The position numbers and the translations under genes are program-made. Shown piece by piece: positions 6,655 through 10,236 of a DNA stretch of 10,236 nt (position 1 is its first letter; every line of letters begins with the position of its first letter). The notes beneath the pieces are model-generated. The model made no database searches, was not told the origin of the DNA, and saw nothing but the letters and a program-made list of their open reading frames with translations. Source of the stretch: Candidatus Bipolaricaulota bacterium. Lineage in GTDB: Bacteria > Bipolaricaulota > Bipolaricaulia > RBG-16-55-9 > DRXL01. The stretch lies in contig JAOAIA010000048.1 in the NCBI GenBank assembly GCA_026414955.1, positions 1 through 10,236 of the forward strand, in the 5' to 3' direction.

Positions 6655-7075
6655 GAGCGAGCTCCTTGATATAGAGTCGGGCGACGGGTTCAAAATCAAG
6701 ATATTCTCCCCAGGTGCGCTCGCAAAACTCTACCCAGAGGCGCCCATCTCGATAGAAGAGCAGCTGCCCCTGAGTCACGGCGTAGCGAAAGAGCACCGGC
6801 GCGCGGTTGACGATCCGAATGTCTAGGGGGAATTGGCTGAGACGCGCCAGCTCTTCGAGCAACTCCAGCTCGTAGTCGAGAAAGCGCTCTGGGGAAAGCT
6901 TCTGCTCATCCACAAGCAACGCAAGATCAATATCGCGAAAAGTCTCTTTGTTTAAGAACGAGCCGTAGAGCACTATAGCTAGAATCTCTGGGCGTTGAGC
7001 AAGTTGCGCAACGATAGGCTGCACCACGCCCTGTCGCTTATGAGAGTCTAGAGAAAACCGTCGGCGCTCGGTCAT
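6635..7075 (-). CDS. mntA: MntA-like minimal nucleotidyltransferase antitoxin
   Basis: A 146-residue protein of the minimal nucleotidyltransferase family. The active-site block is YGSFLNKETFRDIDLALL, with G38-S39, D48 and D50; a third acidic residue is D85 in PLDIRIVN. The loop between GS and DxD has 8 residues, where the usual family pattern is GSx10DxD, so the loop is slightly short; the metal-binding aspartates are intact. It is predicted to AMPylate and silence the downstream HepT (family knowledge). The ATG lies 8 bases after a TATAAT box, so the transcript would be leaderless or nearly so. There is no SD. The gene overlaps hepT by 20 bases, supporting one bicistronic toxin-antitoxin operon. 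Confidence 0.9.
   Translation of the reverse strand: MTERRRFSLDSHKRQGVVQPIVAQLAQRPEILAIVLYGSFLNKETFRDIDLALLVDEQKLSPERFLDYELELLEELARLSQFPLDIRIVNRAPVLFRYAVTQGQLLFYRDGRLWVEFCERTWGEYLDFEPVARLYIKELAHGRDTA
6662..6667 (-). promoter_or_regulatory. Shine-Dalgarno site deciding the hepT start
   Basis: AAGGAG on the minus strand, 7 bases before the ATG at 6654 and inside the mntA 3' end. It supports the shorter 146-residue HepT over the longer in-frame start at 6699. Confidence 0.75.
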
Positions 7076-7083
7076 ACACGAGC

Positions 7084-7089
7084 ATTATA
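7084..7089 (-). promoter_or_regulatory. -10 box of the mntA-hepT operon
   Basis: A perfect TATAAT on the minus strand. Eight bases separate it from the ATG at 7075, so transcription would start at or just before the start codon. No good -35 hexamer is seen at 17-18 bp; the matching place is taken by an arm of the palindrome at 7089-7114. Confidence 0.7.
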
Positions 7090-7114
7090 CTCGCATCGGC
7101 TTAGTCATGCGAGT
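7089..7114. promoter_or_regulatory. Putative operator: 8-bp inverted repeat ACTCGCAT-N10-ATGCGAGT
   Basis: A perfect inverted repeat, with arms at 7089-7096 and 7107-7114 and a 10-bp centre, so arm centres are 18 bp apart. It fills the space between the -10 box and the expected -35 of mntA-hepT. This geometry suits a dimeric repressor blocking RNA polymerase, most simply autoregulation by the toxin-antitoxin complex; that role is inferred. A terminator for the upstream PKD gene is less likely because no U-tract follows on either strand. Confidence 0.6.
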
Positions 7115-7232
7115 TGACCACGGATAAAAACTTGATGTTTATAGCCGAACTCCATGGGGTTAATTTCAGCTTCTGGACCTTAATGCTGAGAGGTGCTTTC
7201 AGAGAACTTTGGAGAAGACGTAAGCTTGAGAT

Positions 7233-7964
7233 CTACTGCACCTTGATCTGTGACTTCAACTCCAGAGGTGGCTGAGTGCCCTCTTCCGTCGCGGGGGTCG
7301 CCTGGCCGGAGATCGTAAACGTCCCTGATGCCGAGCCGGCTTTGATCTGATAACTGAACTCTAATTTCTGATTGGCGTTCATCCCCAGTTGCGCCGCGCG
7401 TAAATTCCCCGACACAAGCTGCACCCCTGCTGGGAGCGTCTCGCTCACGATGAGCGCTCGGAGAGCCGTCTTTGCCGTCACGACGACGGTAATGGTGAAC
7501 GTCTGATTTGGGCTGAGGGTGTCGGGCACGGTGCGCGTGTAGATAATCAGAGCATTCTCGATCTTGTCGGTGCGACTAGATGACGTCGGCGGAGGGGGCT
7601 GAGTCCGATCTTGGACGAAGACCGTTCCCTGGGCGGAGCTGCTTGCGCCCTTGTCGTCGGTCACTGTTAACGTGACGACAAACGTGCCCTTGTCAGTGTA
7701 TTCGTGCTCGGTGAACATCCCGGTCCCTTGGGTGCCGTCGCCGAAGTCCCAGACATAGCTGACGATCTGCCCATCAGGGTCTGTCGAGGTTTCGGCGCTG
7801 AAGTGCACGGTCAACGGGGCTTCCCCAGACATCGGCGAGAACTCCATCGAAGCAATGGGGGGCTTGTTCTCCGAATTTGGCGGCGTCGTGTCGCGCGTGC
7901 ACGCCGCAAGACCTACAGCCAAACTCAATACGATGACAAGCGCTATCAGCCTTCTCTGTATCAT
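7233..7964 (-). CDS. PKD-domain lipoprotein with a DUF11-like C-terminal domain
   Basis: A 243-residue surface lipoprotein of unknown role. Residues 1-21 are a lipoprotein signal peptide (MIQRR, hydrophobic core, GLAAC lipobox; Cys22 lipidated). A Pro/Asn-rich linker is followed by one PKD domain at about 35-119, with the hallmark WDFGDG at 72-77 and the TVTDDKG strand. A proline-rich spacer (PPPPTSSS) leads to a beta-rich C-terminal half (about 138-243, with VSETLPAGVQLVSG) resembling DUF11/conserved-repeat domains. PKD domains commonly bind proteins or polysaccharides. The longer in-frame start at 7997 lies inside the promoter, between the -35 and -10 boxes, so the ATG at 7964 is preferred; it also gives a standard signal peptide. 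No SD is present, and the predicted leader is about 4 bases. Confidence 0.85.
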   Translation of the reverse strand: MIQRRLIALVIVLSLAVGLAACTRDTTPPNSENKPPIASMEFSPMSGEAPLTVHFSAETSTDPDGQIVSYVWDFGDGTQGTGMFTEHEYTDKGTFVVTLTVTDDKGASSSAQGTVFVQDRTQPPPPTSSSRTDKIENALIIYTRTVPDTLSPNQTFTITVVVTAKTALRALIVSETLPAGVQLVSGNLRAAQLGMNANQKLEFSYQIKAGSASGTFTISGQATPATEEGTQPPLELKSQIKVQ

Positions 7965-7974
7965 AGCGGTTGTT

Positions 7975-8004
7975 ATTGTAGCGAACGCGCGCCCCAAATG
8001 CCAA
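7975..8004 (-). promoter_or_regulatory. Promoter of the PKD lipoprotein gene
   Basis: On the minus strand TTGGCA (8004-7999, 5 of 6 consensus) is 18 bp from TACAAT (7980-7975, 5 of 6). The predicted start near 7968 leaves a leader of only a few bases before the ATG at 7964. It begins just beyond the stop of the permease gene (8008), so the PKD gene can be transcribed separately. Confidence 0.7.
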
Positions 8005-8007
8005 ATG

Positions 8008-8859
8008 TCAGCTCGACTCTTTTGCTGGAAGCCGAAATTCCCCGATGATCATCGCGAGCACGACGAGCGCCCCACCGAGCCAGCCTTGGGGGCTGAGCAC
8101 CTCACCCAACAAAAAGTACGCGAAGATCGCGGCAAAGACGGGTTCGAGCGCGAAGATCAACGCTGTCGCATAGGCGGGCACGACGCGCTGCGCCAGCGCT
8201 TGAAGCCATAAGACGAGCGCCGTCGCACAGAGCGCCAGATAGAGCAGCGCGAAGATCGCTGACGCGCTCAGATTGTTGAGCACGTGCAGCTTGGGCACTG
8301 CCCAGCCCCAACTGAGCAGCGCCACGACGATAATCTGAAGCGACGTGAGCACAAGAGGCCGATGGTGCACCGCGATCTCGCCCAGATAAATAATATACAG
8401 AGCATAGGCGAGCGCTGTCCCCAAGACCCAGAAATCTCCGACGACCAGCCCTTCGTTGGGGTTAAGCGTCATCAGCCCTAGCCCAACGAGCGCTAAGACA
8501 GCAGCGATCCACGCGCGCGGGGGGATCCTGTGGCGCAGCCAGATCGCCCCGACGATGGGCGTGAGAATGACGCTCAACCCCGTGATGAACGCGGCTTTGG
8601 ATGCTGTCGTCGTCAGCATCCCAATCGTTTGGGTCGCGTAGCCGGCGAAGCTCAACAACCCTAAGATCACCCCAGGGAGGAGCGTCTTGCGCTCCGGCCT
8701 CACCCATAATAACACTAACGCTGCGAAGCTGAAGCGCATCGCCAACAGAACGGGCACGGGCACGGTCTCGATGGTCTCTTTGACGATAGCAAAAGTGCTG
8801 CCCCAGATCAGCGTCACCAAGATCAGAAGCAGCACCCCGACGATGGGTGAGGGCGTCAT
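8008..8859 (-). CDS. DMT-superfamily permease (EamA family)
   Basis: A 283-residue integral membrane protein with about ten hydrophobic segments in two homologous halves (roughly 5-132 and 141-275), the EamA duplication. The first half opens with the family-typical WGSTFAIVK. EamA proteins of the drug/metabolite transporter superfamily move amino acids, nucleosides or other small metabolites across the inner membrane, often outward. The substrate cannot be read from the sequence. The start is 4 bases after the stop of the upstream S9 peptidase gene and lacks a clear SD, so translation probably depends on coupling. The pairing with a peptidase makes an amino-acid or peptide-breakdown product a reasonable but unproven substrate. 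Confidence 0.92.
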   Translation of the reverse strand: MTPSPIVGVLLLILVTLIWGSTFAIVKETIETVPVPVLLAMRFSFAALVLLWVRPERKTLLPGVILGLLSFAGYATQTIGMLTTTASKAAFITGLSVILTPIVGAIWLRHRIPPRAWIAAVLALVGLGLMTLNPNEGLVVGDFWVLGTALAYALYIIYLGEIAVHHRPLVLTSLQIIVVALLSWGWAVPKLHVLNNLSASAIFALLYLALCATALVLWLQALAQRVVPAYATALIFALEPVFAAIFAYFLLGEVLSPQGWLGGALVVLAMIIGEFRLPAKESS

Positions 8860-8863
8860 CGTG

Positions 8864-10236
8864 TCACATCAAGTGTTTCTTAAAAAAGTTCACGATCTCG
8901 GTGTAGCACTTGACTTTGTTCTCGTACTTTAAGACGTCGTGCCCCTCGTTCTCGAAGATTATATATTCTATCTGTTTGCCCTGGGCGCGCAGCTCGTTGA
9001 CCAAATCTGTAGACTCGGCTTCGCGCACGCGCGGGTCGTTCCGCCCTTGAATCACTAAGAGCGGGCACGCCAGCTGATGGAGATACGTCTTGGGTGAGCG
9101 CTCGACGAAGAATTCTCGGTCTTTCTCTGGGTGTCCCACAGCGAGATAGAAGTAGGTCTTCCAAGTCTCGGGGATGCGCTCGATGAACGTGAAGAGATTG
9201 TACGGGCCGAACATGTCGCATCCAGCCTTCCACAGCTCTGGGTGGCGCCCCACGAGCATCAGCGTCATATAGCCCCCGTAGGAGCGGCCCATCACACCGA
9301 CATGGCTCATATCGAGGCGCTTGTCTCTCTTCAAAAACTCAAAAGCCGCGACGTGGTCGAGTCTGTCTTTTCCGCCCCAGTCGCGATCTACGTGCTTCAT
9401 ATATTTTAAGCCGTAGCCCGAACTGCCTCGCACGTTGGGGACAAAAACAGCGAAGCCGTTCAGAGTGAAGTACTGAATGAGGGGCATGGAGAACCACGCG
9501 AAGTTGGGGCGCTCTTGGCTCTGCGGCCCGCCGTGAATATAAAAGATCACGGGATAGGGCGCAGCATAGCCGAGCTTCTTCGCGGGCAGATAGAGCCGTG
9601 CCGAGATTCTCAGCCCGTCGTGACTGATATACGATGCGTCTTCACCGGCAGAAAGCAAGTCTTTGGGGATCCCCAAGATGCGCTCGTTCGTCTGGGGCTT
9701 GACGCTCTGGCCATCTAAAAGATAGAGCTGCGTCGGCGAGTTCGCCGTCGAGAACGACGCGATATACCGATGGCGCTTCTTATCGTAGTAGAGCGATTGC
9801 ACGACGCCGTCCCTCAGCGTCCCCTTCCCGATGATATTCTTGGTGATCTTGAAGACGAGCTTCTTCTCGTCAAAAGTTCCTTCGTAGACCCACGAGCAGC
9901 CGTCAATGTTGTAGCTCACGAGATAGCGATTCTCTTTGAGGTGCGAGAGCGACTCTAGCTCGCCCATGCCCTTGTGCATGACGCCCTTGATCGTGACGGG
10001 CTGGACATCTTCGGGCTTATTGAGCTTAAAATAGCCCAGCCCATATGTGTCTTCAAAGAGCGACGTGACGAAGAGCAGACCCCTATCTCTGGGGGTAAAG
10101 TGACACGAGCTAATCGAATTTAACGGGACTTCTTCGCCCTTGTCGCGGGCCTCGAGAGGCTTGCCATAAAGCAAAGTGCGCTCTTTGTCGCCGCGCTCAC
10201 GGATGTAGACGACATGATCCCCAGCCGTGTAGCTGT
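8864..10236 (-). CDS. S9-family (prolyl oligopeptidase-like) serine peptidase, 5' end missing
   Basis: The C-terminal 456 or so residues of a prolyl oligopeptidase-family enzyme. The reading frame stays open to the window edge, so the true start is outside. The TTG at 10174 is internal: about 20 more in-frame residues (including HVVYIRERGD) precede it and look like propeller strand. Numbered from that TTG, the N-terminal part to about 165 is the end of a beta-propeller and residues 185-436 are an alpha/beta-hydrolase domain. The triad is Ser298 in GRSYGG, Asp380 in GRNDPR and His412 in NEGHD. The oxyanion-type FYIHGGPQ block is at 211-218. It would cleave peptides or act as an acylaminoacyl-type peptidase in the cytoplasm; export cannot be judged without the N-terminus. 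It is followed by the permease gene after 4 bases. Confidence 0.92.
   Translation of the reverse strand, partial: SYTAGDHVVYIRERGDKERTLLYGKPLEARDKGEEVPLNSISSCHFTPRDRGLLFVTSLFEDTYGLGYFKLNKPEDVQPVTIKGVMHKGMGELESLSHLKENRYLVSYNIDGCSWVYEGTFDEKKLVFKITKNIIGKGTLRDGVVQSLYYDKKRHRYIASFSTANSPTQLYLLDGQSVKPQTNERILGIPKDLLSAGEDASYISHDGLRISARLYLPAKKLGYAAPYPVIFYIHGGPQSQERPNFAWFSMPLIQYFTLNGFAVFVPNVRGSSGYGLKYMKHVDRDWGGKDRLDHVAAFEFLKRDKRLDMSHVGVMGRSYGGYMTLMLVGRHPELWKAGCDMFGPYNLFTFIERIPETWKTYFYLAVGHPEKDREFFVERSPKTYLHQLACPLLVIQGRNDPRVREAESTDLVNELRAQGKQIEYIIFENEGHDVLKYENKVKCYTEIVNFFKKHLM

Noticed and set aside
6655..6699. Longer HepT start with 15 extra residues
   Set aside because: The ATG at 6654 has AAGGAG at 7 bases and gives the usual family length; the longer form would overlap mntA by 65 bases without a clear SD.
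7089..7114. Inverted repeat as an intrinsic terminator of the PKD gene
   Set aside because: No T-run follows on the minus strand, and it lies more than 110 bases past the stop, directly against a perfect -10 box of the next operon.
7114..7143. Possible plus-strand promoter, TTGACC followed by TTTATA at 18 bp
   Set aside because: The -10 match is poor, and no plus-strand gene lies downstream; it would only make antisense RNA to the PKD gene.
7120..7232. AT-richer gap between mntA and the PKD gene
   Set aside because: Examined for small genes, hairpins and repeats. Only a weak near-palindrome around CCATGG (about 7148-7161) was seen, with no loop or T-tract, so nothing is called.
7965..7997. 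Longer start for the PKD lipoprotein
   Set aside because: It would place the start codon between the -35 and -10 boxes and put 11 extra residues ahead of a standard lipoprotein signal.
10172..10174. TTG as the start of the S9 peptidase
   Set aside because: The frame remains open to the window edge with propeller-like sequence, and S9 enzymes have a larger N-terminal domain, so the gene is simply cut by the window.
1..10236. CRISPR arrays, insertion sequences, tRNA-associated attachment repeats, riboswitches
   Set aside because: No regularly spaced direct repeats, transposase, integrase or duplicated tRNA 3' ends were seen beside either tRNA; no leader is long enough for a riboswitch.

Overview
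This is a bacterial chromosome fragment of moderately high GC. It has sigma-70-type promoters, Shine-Dalgarno (SD) sites inside operons, two tRNA genes and tightly packed genes with little intergenic space. No rRNA, insertion sequence, phage gene or CRISPR array was seen. The lineage cannot be fixed from the sequence. A deep-branching, possibly thermophilic environmental bacterium (Acetothermia/Bipolaricaulota-like) is a low-confidence guess from gene content and style.

Layout. 1-495 (+): tRNA-His(GTG), then a small lipoprotein gene whose ATG starts one base after the tRNA CCA end. 500-2388 (-): a two-gene unit, a GlcD-type FAD-linked 2-hydroxyacid oxidase followed by a LUD-domain protein with a 4-base ATGA overlap. 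2389-2483: divergent promoters, one for the oxidase and one for tRNA-Thr(CGT). 2484-6236 (+): tRNA-Thr, a secreted six-Asp-box propeller protein whose ATG abuts the tRNA, a secreted YVTN-type propeller protein, and the MeaB GTPase, all probably one transcript. 6214-7075 (-): a MntA/HepT toxin-antitoxin pair with a promoter and a perfect 8-bp-arm palindrome upstream. 7233-7964 (-): a PKD-domain lipoprotein with its own promoter. 8008-10236 (-): a DMT/EamA permease and, upstream of it, an S9-family peptidase cut by the window end.

How it fits together. The oxidase and LUD protein point to lactate/glycolate oxidation. The S9 peptidase and permease could release and move peptide products or metabolites. 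MeaB points to a cobalamin-dependent acyl-CoA mutase elsewhere in the genome. The three other extracytoplasmic proteins (lipoprotein, two propellers) and the PKD lipoprotein are of unknown role.

The most interesting signal is in how the genes start. Both tRNAs are followed within 1-3 bases by an ATG with no SD. The promoters of mntA and the PKD gene place transcription start almost at the ATG, and the oxidase leader also appears very short. Clear SD sites are seen before two internal cistrons (4170 and 6654). This suggests leaderless translation of first cistrons, with tRNA 3' processing possibly creating the mRNA 5' end in two cases.
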